Source: Candidatus Latescibacterota bacterium
Lineage (GTDB): Bacteria > Latescibacterota > MWCZ01
NCBI GenBank assembly: GCA_022706085.1
Contig: JAKJDF010000009.1
Span: 62,001 to 126,000, forward strand
DNA length: 64,000 bases
Reading direction: 5' to 3'
Below are positions 16,467-26,003 of this stretch, piece after piece. How positions within the stretch are numbered: position 1 is the stretch's first letter; the number at the start of each line of letters is the position of its first letter. A program made the position numbers and the translations under genes. A model generated the notes under the pieces. The model was not told the origin of the DNA. It made no database searches and worked only from the letters and a program-made list of their open reading frames with translations.

Positions 16467-18299
16467 ATGCAGGTTCACGATTCCCCCGTCGAGCGGCTCG
16501 CGGAGCGCATTCCCCGCGCAACGCTTCTCAGGGCCAAGCAGATGGGGTTCAGCGATGTGCAGCTTGCCCACCTGTGGAACGTGAACCAGATGGACGTGCG
16601 CGCGCTCCGCAAGAAGCTTGGTGTCCTCCCGACATTCAAAACAGTGGATACCTGCGCGGCGGAGTTCGAAGCCAGAACCCCCTACCACTACAGCACATAT
16701 GAAACCGAGTGCGAAGTGGTCCGCTCCCCGAAAAAGAAAATCATGATCCTCGGTGGCGGGCCGAATCGCATCGGGCAGGGCATCGAGTTCGATTACTGCT
16801 GCTGCCACGCGGCGTTCGCCCTGCGGGAAGACGGTTTCGAAACCATCATGGTCAACTCGAACCCGGAAACCGTTTCCACAGATTATGATACCTCCGACAA
16901 GCTCTATTTCGAGCCACTTACCGTTGAGGACGTGCTGAACATCCATGACAGGGAACAACCTGACGGCGTCATCGTTCAGTTCGGCGGGCAGACCCCGCTC
17001 AAACTCGCCGTTCCGCTGGAGAAAGCGGGAGTGAAGATCATCGGGACGTCGCCGGCGATGATAGACGTCGCGGAGGACCGCAAACTCTTCGGCGCGCTTA
17101 TCAACCGGCTCGGAATCCGCCAGCCGGAGAACGGGACCGCACGCAGTGAGGAAGAAGCGGAAGCCGTGGCAAGCCACATCGGCTACCCGGTGCTGGTTCG
17201 CCCGTCGTACGTTCTGGGCGGCCGCGGGATGGCCATCGTGTACGACCAGGACTCGCTGGTGCATTACATGAGAGCCGCGGTGCTGGCTTCTCCTGAACAC
17301 CCCGTTCTGATTGACCGATTTCTCGACGATGCCATCGAAATAGACGTGGATGCCGTTTCAGACGGTACGCTGACCGTGGTCGGTGGAATCATGCAGCAGA
17401 TTGAACTGGCGGGAGTCCATTCCGGCGATTCCGCGTGCGTGCTGCCCCCTTACCGCCTGACCTCGGACATGATCGAGAAGTTGATGCGGCATACGAAGGA
17501 CCTTGCGCGCGAACTCCACGTCGTGGGGTTGATGAATGTGCAGTACTCCATCAAAGACGACGAGGTGTACGTTCTTGAGGTGAACCCCCGCGCATCGCGT
17601 ACGGTGCCGTTTGTCAGCAAGGCTATCGGCGTACCGCTGGCGAAGATTGCCGCCCGCTGCATGGTGGGCAAAAGCCTTGCCGAACAGGGCTTCACGTCGG
17701 AAATCGTGCCGCCGTACGTCTCCGTCAAGGAAGCCGTGCTGCCATTTCTCAAATTCCCCGGCGTGGATATCCTGCTCGGCCCGGAGATGCGTTCGACCGG
17801 CGAAGTGATGGGCATCTCGGAATCCCTTGGAGAGAGCTACGCGAAATCCCAACTTGCGGCAAATCTTCGCCTCCCGGACAGGGGAACGGTTTTCATCAGC
17901 GTGGGCGGTGATGAGCAGAAACGGGCTCTTGTGGAGCCTGCGCGGCGGCTTGCCGAACTCGGTTTCAACATCATCGCCACCGAGGGAACACTGGCGATGC
18001 TGCATCGGAACGGCGTTCCCGCGACGTTCGTTCCGAAACTGCAGGAAGGCCGTCCCCACGTGGTCGACATGATGAAATCGTCGAAGATCGCCCTTGTGAT
18101 AAATGTGCCTCACGGGAAAGCCGCGTCGCAGGATGAAATCGCCATCCGGCGCGAAACGATCCGGCGTGGCCTTCCCTACATGACAACCGTTGCCGCCGCG
18201 GTCGCCGCGGTGGAGGGGATCGCAGCCCTGCGCGCGGAGGAAATGAGCGTGCGTTCCCTGCAGGAGCACCACGCCCGCGTGCATCGCCCGACGCAATGA
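16467..18299 (+). CDS. carB: Carbamoyl-phosphate synthase large chain, C-terminal half only
   Basis: The 610 residues align by eye with the second half of CarB, from about residue 480 of the Escherichia coli protein. They comprise the end of the oligomerisation domain (AKQMGFSDVQLAHLWNVN, VDTCAAEFEA), the second ATP-grasp module (ILGGGPNRIGQGIEFDYCC, VRPSYVLGGRGMAIVY, VHSGDSACVLPPY, VLEVNPRASRTVPFVSKA) and the MGS-like regulatory domain (GFNIIATEGT, PHVVDMM). This half uses ATP to phosphorylate carbamate. The carboxyphosphate half is absent: a TAA sits at 16395-16397 and divergent prfB leaves only about 250 bases upstream. Split CarB is known in Aquifex and methanogens, so the first half may lie elsewhere. 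The stop overlaps the next start. Confidence 0.9.
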   Translation: MQVHDSPVERLAERIPRATLLRAKQMGFSDVQLAHLWNVNQMDVRALRKKLGVLPTFKTVDTCAAEFEARTPYHYSTYETECEVVRSPKKKIMILGGGPNRIGQGIEFDYCCCHAAFALREDGFETIMVNSNPETVSTDYDTSDKLYFEPLTVEDVLNIHDREQPDGVIVQFGGQTPLKLAVPLEKAGVKIIGTSPAMIDVAEDRKLFGALINRLGIRQPENGTARSEEEAEAVASHIGYPVLVRPSYVLGGRGMAIVYDQDSLVHYMRAAVLASPEHPVLIDRFLDDAIEIDVDAVSDGTLTVVGGIMQQIELAGVHSGDSACVLPPYRLTSDMIEKLMRHTKDLARELHVVGLMNVQYSIKDDEVYVLEVNPRASRTVPFVSKAIGVPLAKIAARCMVGKSLAEQGFTSEIVPPYVSVKEAVLPFLKFPGVDILLGPEMRSTGEVMGISESLGESYAKSQLAANLRLPDRGTVFISVGGDEQKRALVEPARRLAELGFNIIATEGTLAMLHRNGVPATFVPKLQEGRPHVVDMMKSSKIALVINVPHGKAASQDEIAIRRETIRRGLPYMTTVAAAVAAVEGIAALRAEEMSVRSLQEHHARVHRPTQ

Positions 18300-18745
18300 G
18301 TGCCCGACAACGAACCAGAATTCTGGGATCTCCGCCTCGTTCGGGAAAACCGCTCGTTGGCATGAGCGGCTCATGGGAACGACTCGGCGTGCATCTGATG
18401 AACCAGCCGTTCTTCCTCCCGGCAGTGGACGAACCAATGGAAAACGAAGCCCCCGGCCTCCCGGGTGGTCTGCAACCCCGATGTGTATCCTGCGCGGCAT
18501 GCCGGGAACCGGTTTGGGTAGTATCTGATTCCCGCGGCGTCGCGTTCGCGCTTTCGCGCGCAAGTTACATCGGCGGTGAAGCAGCGCCCGTCGCGTGGGC
18601 GCCGGCAGTGGTGTTTCCGAGCGCGGAAGCCCTGAAGCACGCGCGGGAAACGGGCGGCGACGGAAACCCGACTGTCAAATGCCCCTTCTGTGGAGAACAC
18701 CTCACCCTTTCCACGCGTCCCGCAAACATGGACTCCCGTCAATAG
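18296..18745 (+). CDS. Hypothetical protein with CxxC pairs (zinc-ribbon-like)
   Basis: This 149-residue frame starts inside the carB stop (ATGAGTG, 4-base overlap). I do not recognise the family. Residues about 62-70 hold CVSCAACREPVWV and near the C-terminus is KCPFCGEHLTL. Together these make two cysteine pairs that could bind one zinc, with a hydrophobic segment between. The first 34 residues are basic and of low complexity, so ATG 18398 (MNQPFFLPAVDE) may be the true start, although no good ribosome site precedes it. Downstream is another small gene and then tRNA-Cys. Confidence 0.55.
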   Translation: MSARQRTRILGSPPRSGKPLVGMSGSWERLGVHLMNQPFFLPAVDEPMENEAPGLPGGLQPRCVSCAACREPVWVVSDSRGVAFALSRASYIGGEAAPVAWAPAVVFPSAEALKHARETGGDGNPTVKCPFCGEHLTLSTRPANMDSRQ

Positions 18746-18767
18746 AACCAGAGGAATACATGCGCTT

Positions 18768-19046
18768 ATGAGCAGCGAGAATCCGGCTCCTTCGACACGA
18801 ACCACCCGGGGTGTCGCGGGATGGGTCAGACGCCTCGTATGGCGCCGAAATGTCCGCAGGATGAAAGAATCCGACATTGACCTCATGCGCAAGCGTATCA
18901 TAATCATCACCAGTCAGCTCCAGCAGCTTCCCGATTCATCCACCGTCCGAAAACGGCGTAAGGAATTGCTGAGGGATCGAGAGCGCTGCGAGTATGTCAT
19001 CGCGGAATGGGAGAAGCGGTATGACCGTTCAAAGGACTGGCGGTGA
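18768..19046 (+). CDS. Small basic hypothetical protein, helical
   Basis: The 92-residue frame starting MSSENPAPSTRTTRG is strongly basic (WVRRLVWRRNVRRMKE). It continues with a predicted long helix rich in R, K, E and L (LMRKRIIIITSQLQQLP, RKRRKELLRDRERCEYVI). GAGGAATACATGCG precedes the ATG at modest spacing. I do not recognise the family; a coiled-coil nucleic-acid-associated protein is possible but unproven. It sits 22 bases after the zinc-ribbon-like gene and may be co-transcribed with carB. Confidence 0.5.
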   Translation: MSSENPAPSTRTTRGVAGWVRRLVWRRNVRRMKESDIDLMRKRIIIITSQLQQLPDSSTVRKRRKELLRDRERCEYVIAEWEKRYDRSKDWR

Positions 19047-19102
19047 GACACTCCTCCCGGTGATTGGTCGTCGCAAAGGCGCGGTCGGGGCAGCTGCAGG
19101 TC

Positions 19103-19131
19103 TTGATACGCCTTTCCGTCGCGCGTACATT
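19103..19131 (+). promoter_or_regulatory. Promoter of tRNA-Cys
   Basis: TTGATA at 19103-19108 and TACATT at 19126-19131 are 17 bases apart. Transcription would begin about 19138, a few bases before the tRNA 5' end at 19142. Confidence 0.65.
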
Positions 19132-19141
19132 TTGACAATCC

Positions 19142-19217
19142 GGCGGCGTAGCCAAGGGGCTAAGGCGGAGGTCTGCAAAACCTCTATTCGGCGGTTCGAG
19201 TCCGCCCGCCGCCTCCA
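19142..19217 (+). tRNA. tRNA-Cys (GCA anticodon)
   Basis: The 76-base cloverleaf folds cleanly. The acceptor GGCGGCG pairs with CGCCGCC, the D arm is GCC/GGC, and the anticodon stem GAGGT/ACCTC holds loop CTGCAAA with anticodon GCA. The T arm is GGCGG-TTCGAGT-CCGCC. Discriminator T and an encoded CCA end the gene. Confidence 0.97.
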
Positions 19218-19226
19218 TTTTTTCCG

Positions 19227-19262
19227 AGGGACGGACACGACCGGTGGCCGGTCCCTTTTTTG
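19227..19262 (+). terminator. Rho-independent terminator after tRNA-Cys
   Basis: A GACCGG-TGG-CCGGTC hairpin, extended by outer GGGAC/GTCCC pairing as an alternative, is followed by six T residues. It shares the GAGGGACG start with the terminators at 5838 and 11353. Confidence 0.8.
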
Positions 19263-19315
19263 ATGCGGAGCAACCATCTTTTCGGCAAACAACACATTCT
19301 GTGAGGAATTCCGAA

Positions 19316-20395
19316 ATGGAGCCACTCCCCCCGAATGCAGAAGGGCCTCGAGGCGGAACCTGGTACGAGTTCGGCGAGATACTTGATTTCCTCAATTTCG
19401 TGTTTCGGTCGAACGTAGGCCGGAAGCCCAGCATCGGCGGCGACTACCCGCACCTTTACAACGAACGCAATGTCCACAATTTCCGGCATATCCGCGTGAA
19501 CGGCCGCGTGGTGAGCAACGTGAGTATTTACCCCGCGCAGGTGCAGTGGGGAGACGCGGTGCTGAAAATCGGCGGGATCGGCGGCGTGGCTACCGACCCG
19601 GATTACCGCAAGCACGGATACGCGGGAACCATTCTGGCCCATTGCCTCGAATATATGGACCACGAACTGGACTGCGACCTGTCCATACTCTGGACCGGCA
19701 TCCCCGACTATTACCGACGATGGGGTTGGGAACACGGGGGGCAGAACTGGACGTTTTTCATCGATCCCACCACCATCACCTATCTCCCGGTCGCCCCGAC
19801 CGGGGAAATCCTTACTGATACACTCGATCCCCGCGTCATTCACGCAGTGGAGTCGCTTCACACCGCCCGCAGGGCGGGAGTCGTGCGCGACCGCGAGCTC
19901 ACCGAGGTTCTTCTGAACATTCGCACGGGCTTCCGGTGTGCCGCGCTGATGAACGGCGATGCTCCGGTGGCGTACATCGTGTACTCACCTGGTGAGCAGA
20001 TCTACGTCGAGGATTTCGGTGGCGATGGCGCTGCTGTACTAGGTCTTCTCCGTGTTGTGTTCGGCCAATACGGCGCGCGAACAGCGCAGATCCATACTCC
20101 AAAAGATGACGAGTCCGTCGCCTCGCTCCTCATCGAACGCGGTTTTGCGGTCCGCGCAAATTACGCAGGGATGCTGGCGGCGCTCAAACCGCAACGGATC
20201 CTCGACAAACACGGCATTCGGGACGTGGCGGTTGAAAAAGACGGAGGGAATTGGCACGTCCGCTCGGGAGGCGCCGAAGCGACGCTGCGCAAGGGCGATC
20301 TCGTCAAGTTCATGTTCGGACCGGAACGCCCGCCTGAATTGAGCCATCCCAAGCTGCCGTTGCCGTTCTACTATGGCGGTCTTGACCACATGTAG
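19316..20395 (+). CDS. GNAT N-acetyltransferase, Eis-like two-domain form
   Basis: The 359-residue protein has an N-terminal GNAT fold with the acetyl-CoA motif in GGIGGVATDPDYRKHGYAGT near residue 85 and ILWTGIPDYYRRWGWE after it. This is the arrangement of Eis-like acetyltransferases. A second, weaker GNAT-like region follows, and the C-terminus (ATLRKGDLVKFMFGPERP) resembles the SCP2-like domain of that group. It transfers an acetyl group from acetyl-CoA to an unknown amine. GAGGAA lies eight bases before ATG 19316, which fixes the start; a longer frame from 19244 runs into the tRNA terminator. Confidence 0.82.
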   Translation: MEPLPPNAEGPRGGTWYEFGEILDFLNFVFRSNVGRKPSIGGDYPHLYNERNVHNFRHIRVNGRVVSNVSIYPAQVQWGDAVLKIGGIGGVATDPDYRKHGYAGTILAHCLEYMDHELDCDLSILWTGIPDYYRRWGWEHGGQNWTFFIDPTTITYLPVAPTGEILTDTLDPRVIHAVESLHTARRAGVVRDRELTEVLLNIRTGFRCAALMNGDAPVAYIVYSPGEQIYVEDFGGDGAAVLGLLRVVFGQYGARTAQIHTPKDDESVASLLIERGFAVRANYAGMLAALKPQRILDKHGIRDVAVEKDGGNWHVRSGGAEATLRKGDLVKFMFGPERPPELSHPKLPLPFYYGGLDHM

Positions 20396-20455
20396 ACAGT
20401 GCGTGCAGCCGGTTTTCCGCCGCAACGGTGCTTGTGCACCGCAGGAGAACCAGGA

Positions 20456-21175
20456 ATGAAGTCGAAATATCGCGCGAAATCCTCCCCTCGCGGGCGCTGG
20501 GTTATCGCCCACCGTGGTTTCTCGGGGGAGTACCCTGAGAACACCATGGCTGCGTTCCGAGCAGCAGTGGCGCTCGGCGTCGACGCGATTGAGATCGACG
20601 TCCACCTCTCGCGCGACGGCCACGTGGTCATCATGCACGACGCGAAGTTGGATCGCACCACGGACGCCACGGGTGCTCTTGCGGAGCACACACTGGAAGA
20701 AATCAAACGGGTTGACGCCGGCTCCAAAAAGGGCGTGCAGTTCGCAGGGGAAAGAGTGCCTGCTTTCGCGGAGATGCTGGCTGAGATATCCCTTCCCGTG
20801 ATGTGTGAAATCAAAGACCAGGGCGAGGACATCGTCCGCGAAACCGCACGCGTGGTGAAGGCTGCAGGAGCAGAAGACCGCGTCATCATCGCATGCTTCG
20901 ATGACGCCACTCTTCAGTGGGCTGCGGAACACCTTCCCGGGTGCGAACGTCTCGCGCTGGGGCAGCCGACGGCGGAACGCATCAAAACAGCACACATCAA
21001 TGCCCCTTCCTTCGAGCAGGCGGATGAAGCGTTCGTCAAGGCGGTGCACGAAGCGGATGGCGCGGTGTGGCTCTGGACGGTGGACGATCCCGCGGATATC
21101 CGGAACGTGATCGCTCTGGGCGTTGACGGGATCATCAGCAACTACCCGGACCGCGTGCTTGCGGCGCTGGCTTGA
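20456..21175 (+). CDS. Glycerophosphodiester phosphodiesterase
   Basis: The 239-residue protein shows the GDPD signature VIAHRGFSGEYPENTMAAF near residue 16, followed by VDAIEIDVHLSRDGHVVIMH, which holds the metal-binding glutamate and aspartate and the catalytic second histidine. The C-terminus VWLWTVDDPADIRNVIALGV followed by DGIISNYPD is typical. It hydrolyses glycerophosphodiesters to an alcohol and glycerol 3-phosphate. It has no signal peptide, so it is probably cytoplasmic. GCAGGAGAACCAGGA precedes ATG 20456. It lies 60 bases after the acetyltransferase and 25 before the glycosyltransferase. Confidence 0.93.
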   Translation: MKSKYRAKSSPRGRWVIAHRGFSGEYPENTMAAFRAAVALGVDAIEIDVHLSRDGHVVIMHDAKLDRTTDATGALAEHTLEEIKRVDAGSKKGVQFAGERVPAFAEMLAEISLPVMCEIKDQGEDIVRETARVVKAAGAEDRVIIACFDDATLQWAAEHLPGCERLALGQPTAERIKTAHINAPSFEQADEAFVKAVHEADGAVWLWTVDDPADIRNVIALGVDGIISNYPDRVLAALA

Positions 21176-21200
21176 GGATTGCGAGAGGAGGCAGGGGACG

Positions 21201-22397
21201 GTGCGGATATTGCTTTCGGCATACAATTGCCGGCCTCACAGAGGCAGCGAATTCGCCATCGGTTGGAACTGGACGGTTGAGCTGAGCCGGCTGGGGCACT
21301 CGGTCCATGTGCTGACGCACGCAGGCAACCGGGAGGAGATCGAAGCAGAGATTGCCAAAAACCCCTTGCCGAACGTGGAGTTCTCATACCTGGATGCACC
21401 CTCGTGGGCGATGAAAATCGGCCTCGGGACGATGCGGCTGCGGTACCTCATGTGGCTCTGGGTGGCGTTAAAGCGAGCTCGTGAACTTGAGCAGGAGATT
21501 GATCTGTGCCACCATGTGTCGTGGAACACGTTCGAAGGCGGAAGCCTGTTGTGGAGACTTCGAAGGCCGTTCTTTCTAGGCCCGGTTGGGGGGGGGCAAA
21601 GAGCGCCAGCCGCTTTTTCCAGCTACTTCGGAAAATCTTGGAAATCTGAGTGGATTCGAAACCAGCGCGTTCGGTTTCTGGCTCGAGTCAACCCGTTCGT
21701 GCGATTGGCTTTAAGGCGAGCGAAGCTTGTCATGGCCTCGAACAGCGAGACTCTGGAGACAGTCACATCCGCAGGTTGTGTAAATTCTCGGCTCATTTGG
21801 GAGGCTTGCATCCCCAACTCGTATGCTCCTTCGAGGCCTACCCGAGGTAACGTTGTTGAATGCATGAGGGTGTTGTGGGTAGGGGGATTAATGCCGAGAA
21901 AATCCCTGCGGTTGGCTCTTGAGGCTTTGGCAGCTTCGAGTGGCCCGAACAGACTTACGGTCGTAGGCGATGGCCCCCTTGCGCGGGAACTCCCGGGCTG
22001 GTTGAAACGCCTAGGTCTTGAGGACCGGGTGGACTGGTGGGGGCAGGTCCCGTGGCTTGAGGTCAAACGGGCATACCTCGAGAATGACGTGCTGCTGTTC
22101 ACGAGTCTGCGCGATACATCCGGTGCCCAGTTCCTGGAGGCCATGGCGCACGGCATGCCGGTTATCGCCCTCGACCACCACGGTGCTCACGACTGGATAC
22201 CGGATGACGCCGGAATCAAGGTTCCGGTCACCAACCCGAAGGAGACAATCGCCGGGCTGGCGTCCGCGATCGACAGGCTCTGGCGGGAACCCGAGTTGAG
22301 AGAACAGATGGGCATCAACGCGTACGAATACGCCAAAAAACAGACATGGGAGAACAGGGTGCGGGAGATAGCGGCGCTCTACGAGAAGTACATGTGA
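21201..22397 (+). CDS. Glycosyltransferase family 4 protein
   Basis: The 398-residue protein has a GT-B layout. The N-terminus ILLSAYNCRPHRGSEFAIGW with a following WNWTVELSRLGHSVHVLTH is an acceptor-binding domain. The C-terminal donor domain has VLWVGGLMPRKSLRLALEAL, LTVVGDGPLARELPGW and FTSLRDTSGAQFLEAMAHG with the E-x7-E-like nucleotide-sugar site. GTG 21201 is chosen because AGGAGGCAGGGG precedes it. Sugar and acceptor are unknown; surface polysaccharide is likely. Between about 21560 and 21880 codon use looks less GC-rich than on either side, hinting at a recombined patch. Confidence 0.88.
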   Translation: MRILLSAYNCRPHRGSEFAIGWNWTVELSRLGHSVHVLTHAGNREEIEAEIAKNPLPNVEFSYLDAPSWAMKIGLGTMRLRYLMWLWVALKRARELEQEIDLCHHVSWNTFEGGSLLWRLRRPFFLGPVGGGQRAPAAFSSYFGKSWKSEWIRNQRVRFLARVNPFVRLALRRAKLVMASNSETLETVTSAGCVNSRLIWEACIPNSYAPSRPTRGNVVECMRVLWVGGLMPRKSLRLALEALAASSGPNRLTVVGDGPLARELPGWLKRLGLEDRVDWWGQVPWLEVKRAYLENDVLLFTSLRDTSGAQFLEAMAHGMPVIALDHHGAHDWIPDDAGIKVPVTNPKETIAGLASAIDRLWREPELREQMGINAYEYAKKQTWENRVREIAALYEKYM

Positions 22398-22441
22398 TAC
22401 ATGGACTCCGGGGTTAATTCCCCGAGGTTCTTGCACGCAGT

Positions 22442-22927
22442 CTAGTTCTGGCCACCCGCCTCCACCAGCGCAACGGCGTAGGCAGCAATCCCCTCCCCCC
22501 GCCCGAGTGCACCTAGCTTCTCCGCAGTGGTTGCCTTCACGGAAATCGCGCTCGGAGGAAGGCCAAGCGCTTCTCCGAGGCTCTCGCGCATAGCCGGAAT
22601 GTGAGGCGCGATCCGCGGGCGTTCGGCTACCACCGTCGAATCCACGTTGACCACCCGTGCACCATGCTGCCCCACCAGTTGGGCAACCTTATCAAGCAGC
22701 TGGATGCTGTCAGTGTCCTTGTAACGATCGTCCGTGTTGGGGAAATGCTGGCCGATATCCCCCAGCGCCAGTGCCCCCAGCAGGGCATCCATGATCGCGT
22801 GCACGAGCACGTCCGCGTCAGAATGCCCCTCCAATCCCACGTCCGAGGGAATGTCCACGCCGCCAAGAATGAGCCTCCTGCCGGCAACCAGCGGGTGGAT
22901 GTCATATCCCTGTCCGATCCTCAGCAT
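22442..22927 (-). CDS. ispF: 2-C-methyl-D-erythritol 2,4-cyclodiphosphate synthase
   Basis: The 161-residue protein begins [19 protein letters not shown], the IspF signature with metal-binding D and [31 protein letters not shown] and the C-terminal [20 protein letters not shown] follow. It cyclises CDP-methylerythritol phosphate in the non-mevalonate isoprenoid pathway. Start 22927 overlaps the ispD end by 7 bases; the longer frame to 23179 is an ispD shadow. It supplies precursors that the carotenoid locus in this window would use. Confidence 0.97.
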   Translation of the reverse strand: MLRIGQGYDIHPLVAGRRLILGGVDIPSDVGLEGHSDADVLVHAIMDALLGALALGDIGQHFPNTDDRYKDTDSIQLLDKVAQLVGQHGARVVNVDSTVVAERPRIAPHIPAMRESLGEALGLPPSAISVKATTAEKLGALGRGEGIAAYAVALVEAGGQN

Positions 22928-23634
22928 GGCCTGCTCCTCCTCTCTGCAATCCGAGCAGCCCGCGCGAAATCCTCCGGAACCGTCAGTTTGATGTTCTCTG
23001 CATCGCCGGGAACAATCCTCACAGGATGGTTCATTCGCTCCACCATCATCGCCTCGTCCGTCGCCGCGAATCCTTCCTGACGGGCGCGGGCCATCGCCTC
23101 TCTGAACAGCGGCAACCGGAATCCCTGAGGCGTCTGTGCGGCCCACAGGTTCTCGCGCGAGATGGTTCCCTCGATGCACCCCCTGTCGTCAACACGTTTC
23201 ACGGTGTCGGTCACCGGCACAGCGAGGATGGCGGCACCAACGCTCCACGCGGCTTCCACAACCGCCGCGATGTGTTCTCCGGAAACGAATGGCCGAACTC
23301 CGTCATGGACAAGGAGAATACCGTCGGAAGCTTCGACTGCCGCGACGCCTGCCGCGGTGGATTCCTGCCGGGTGGCTCCTCCCTCGACGATGCGCCGGAC
23401 TTTGGTTACCCGGAACGCATCCACAATTGCCTCCCCCACAAACGCAAGGTCGCTGGGAGGCACCACCAGTATGACCTCGTCCACATCCGCCGCCTTCTCG
23501 AACGCACACAGCGTCCATGCGAGAACCGGTGCACCGGCGATCAACCGGTATTGTTTCGGTGTGCCGCCGCCCATGCGCACTCCGGCCCCGCCCGCCACCA
23601 CAACCGCCACCACTGGAAGGCCTTCCCCGATCAT
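22921..23634 (-). CDS. ispD: 2-C-methyl-D-erythritol 4-phosphate cytidylyltransferase
   Basis: The 237-residue protein has [20 protein letters not shown], the CTP-binding loop with catalytic R and [12 protein letters not shown] and [14 protein letters not shown] follow, with [13 protein letters not shown] and the C-terminal ATDEAMMVE and [12 protein letters not shown]. It forms CDP-methylerythritol from MEP. Its ATG overlaps the stop of the FG-GAP lipoprotein by 4 bases and its end overlaps ispF, so the three are translated in sequence. Confidence 0.97.
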   Translation of the reverse strand: MIGEGLPVVAVVVAGGAGVRMGGGTPKQYRLIAGAPVLAWTLCAFEKAADVDEVILVVPPSDLAFVGEAIVDAFRVTKVRRIVEGGATRQESTAAGVAAVEASDGILLVHDGVRPFVSGEHIAAVVEAAWSVGAAILAVPVTDTVKRVDDRGCIEGTISRENLWAAQTPQGFRLPLFREAMARARQEGFAATDEAMMVERMNHPVRIVPGDAENIKLTVPEDFARAARIAERRSRPC

Positions 23635-26003
23635 CGCACCCCTCCGTTCCCACGTTTCGCACCGGTTTGAGGAGGTTCCCGGAATCCGGTGAGGTTCCGG
23701 ATCAAGGTGATCGTGTTATCGGTTGCGTTCGCCACTATGAGGTCAATGTCGCCATCACCGTCCAGATCGGCGCCGCCGATTGCCTGCGGGTTGTTGCCCG
23801 CCGCCACGAAGGCTTCCTCGGAAAACGTTTTGTTGCCGTTGTTGAGGAGGATGGAGACGTCATTCGTGGCGCGGTTTGCCGTTGCGATGTCCGGCCGCCC
23901 GTCTCCATTCAGATCGGCAATGAATACCCCGACCGGTTGCCCTCCGACGGGAAGGCGCACCGGCTGCTCAAATGCAGGCGTAGAGGCGCTGCCGGACGCG
24001 TTGAAATACACCTGTACGAAGTCGGAATCAGCCGCCGCCACAACGATGTCCAGGAGGCCGTCGCCGTTCAGGTCACCCGCCCGCGTGCAGCTGCGCCCGG
24101 GAATGCCGACAAGGGAAGCCGCGTGTGCCCAGGTTCCCGATCCCCCGCTGAACAACGCGAGGGAACCCGTCGGGTCGCTCAACAGCACTCCCCTCCCGTC
24201 ACCCACCGCGGTAAATCGCCCCGCTGCCACCGATCCCCCGGTAAACGTGCCGCCGGACACCGGATCCTGTTTCGTCAGGCTGGCCGGTGCCGACGGCTGG
24301 ATCGAAAATCGCCACACGTGCGGACGGGCGAGCGGAAACGACGACACCGCGGACACGAACGCGCTGGTTACCGTCGCCGTGACGACTTCGCCCCCGATGA
24401 AACTGCCGCCCAGAGCGACATGCGCCGTGTAGCCGCCATCCGGGCTGGAAAGGGAGGCAATCGAATGCGCGCCGCTCTGTTCCCCCACGACCAAAACCGC
24501 CTGCGGATTATCCATCGCCATCCGCGTGTTGAAGGAAACAGTGAGGGTGTTCCCGGGAAGCCGCGTGGTCGCGCCGTTGACCGGGCTCGTTGCCACCACC
24601 TGCGGGCCGGTTGCGCGGAAAGAGACGGTATCGCCCGAAAACGTTGGCCTCCCCATTGAGTCTCGCAGGGTCGGGAGCCCGATCACCCGGATCGTCTCAT
24701 ACGGTGCATACGCCCGTTGCGGGGTAAGCGTCACCACGCTGGAAAGGGTGTCTGCCGCATGGGTATACGCGAAAGGAATGGTTCCCGAAGCGCCGAGCAT
24801 CGTGAACGCACCGTCAATGCTCGCGGGATCGAGCCAGAAATTGAAACGCAACGACACGGGGAACGTTGTAGGCACATGGGTTGCCCCGTTCGGGGGGATA
24901 CTGCTCACGATACGCGTGCCCTCGGTGCTGAACGACCACGAACGGGGATTCGAGAGGGCTATCGTGCGGCGGTCGTTCGACTGGAGACTCAAAATGCGGC
25001 CGGTGAGAGCAACTGTCACCGTTTCGTTCGGGCGGTACGGCGCAAGCGGCGTCAGAACATACTCCGTGTAGGATGCGTAGTTCACTCTCCGCGTCTGCTT
25101 GCTCACGCTGACCGGAATGCGCCGCGTCTGCCCGCTGTTGTCGATAGTGCCCGTTATTTGCACCCACTGGCTGTCAGGGTTCGCGAGCGCGCTCATGTTC
25201 TTCACTTCGGTGTCGAACCAGAACGTCACGGGGGTGCGGAGATCAAGGTTGGACGCACCATCCGCGGGAGAAAAACCCAGCAGGTTGATGGTGCTGTCTA
25301 TCGCCTCCCCGGCGCGCGCCACTCTTGCAGCTCGCGCAAGTACCACCGGCGCAACGCCCGCAACCGACGATGCGCCCACGATCTCCACCCCGCCGTCGCC
25401 CGGATCAAGGTCGCCGACGAACAGATCGCGCAGGCCGCTCCCCGCAACGTAATCCGCGCCCACCGAATAGGCGGGGCCGCCCGTGGACACCCGCTGGTTG
25501 AGCAGAACCACGATCCGGTCCAGACCCGACACGACGGAATCCTGCGCGAGCGCCACCACCAGGTCGGGCAGGCCGTCGGCATTCACGTCTGCGGCCGCCA
25601 GCGAACGCGGCCGGAACCCATCGGAAAAACGGAAGGTCGTATCCGCCGGCGCTTTCTTCTGCCGGTGGAATATCGCCCCGCCTGCCCCGTTTGTATAAAT
25701 CAGCACCGATCTGCCGCCAAGGCACGCAATCGCGACATCCGGAATGCTGTCTCCGTTGAAGTCGGCGATCGCCAGCGACCACGGCGCCGCACCGACCCCC
25801 AGACTCGTATCCGCGTGGAAAAGTGTTGACGGAATGCGCGCCCGCCTGCTCTGGGGCGAGGCCGGGTTCGACGAGCAACCCGCAAGCACACCCGCCAGAG
25901 CCCACAGCGCCACCATCGCCGCACAACGCATCGCCCTGCGCCACGTGCTCCGGAGAGCCATCACTCCGCTCATTCCACCCCCGCCTTGTTCGCCCCGTAT
26001 CAT
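23631..26003 (-). CDS. FG-GAP/VCBS repeat lipoprotein with Ig-like Big_5 domains
   Basis: The 790-residue protein has a signal peptide with lipobox LAGVLAGC (Cys about 43), so it should be a lipoprotein. FG-GAP/VCBS calcium-loop repeats occur near the N-terminus ([40 protein letters not shown]). They recur at the C-terminus ([42 protein letters not shown]), forming a propeller split by the middle. Three bacterial Ig-like Big_5 units lie between, each opening with phrases such as [19 protein letters not shown] and [18 protein letters not shown]. It probably binds ligands at the surface. It is unexpectedly placed between a cyclophilin and ispD, overlapping both by 4 bases. ATG 25973 is an alternative start. 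Confidence 0.85.
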   Translation of the reverse strand: MIRGEQGGGGMSGVMALRSTWRRAMRCAAMVALWALAGVLAGCSSNPASPQSRRARIPSTLFHADTSLGVGAAPWSLAIADFNGDSIPDVAIACLGGRSVLIYTNGAGGAIFHRQKKAPADTTFRFSDGFRPRSLAAADVNADGLPDLVVALAQDSVVSGLDRIVVLLNQRVSTGGPAYSVGADYVAGSGLRDLFVGDLDPGDGGVEIVGASSVAGVAPVVLARAARVARAGEAIDSTINLLGFSPADGASNLDLRTPVTFWFDTEVKNMSALANPDSQWVQITGTIDNSGQTRRIPVSVSKQTRRVNYASYTEYVLTPLAPYRPNETVTVALTGRILSLQSNDRRTIALSNPRSWSFSTEGTRIVSSIPPNGATHVPTTFPVSLRFNFWLDPASIDGAFTMLGASGTIPFAYTHAADTLSSVVTLTPQRAYAPYETIRVIGLPTLRDSMGRPTFSGDTVSFRATGPQVVATSPVNGATTRLPGNTLTVSFNTRMAMDNPQAVLVVGEQSGAHSIASLSSPDGGYTAHVALGGSFIGGEVVTATVTSAFVSAVSSFPLARPHVWRFSIQPSAPASLTKQDPVSGGTFTGGSVAAGRFTAVGDGRGVLLSDPTGSLALFSGGSGTWAHAASLVGIPGRSCTRAGDLNGDGLLDIVVAAADSDFVQVYFNASGSASTPAFEQPVRLPVGGQPVGVFIADLNGDGRPDIATANRATNDVSILLNNGNKTFSEEAFVAAGNNPQAIGGADLDGDGDIDLIVANATDNTITLIRNLTGFREPPQTGAKRGNGGVR

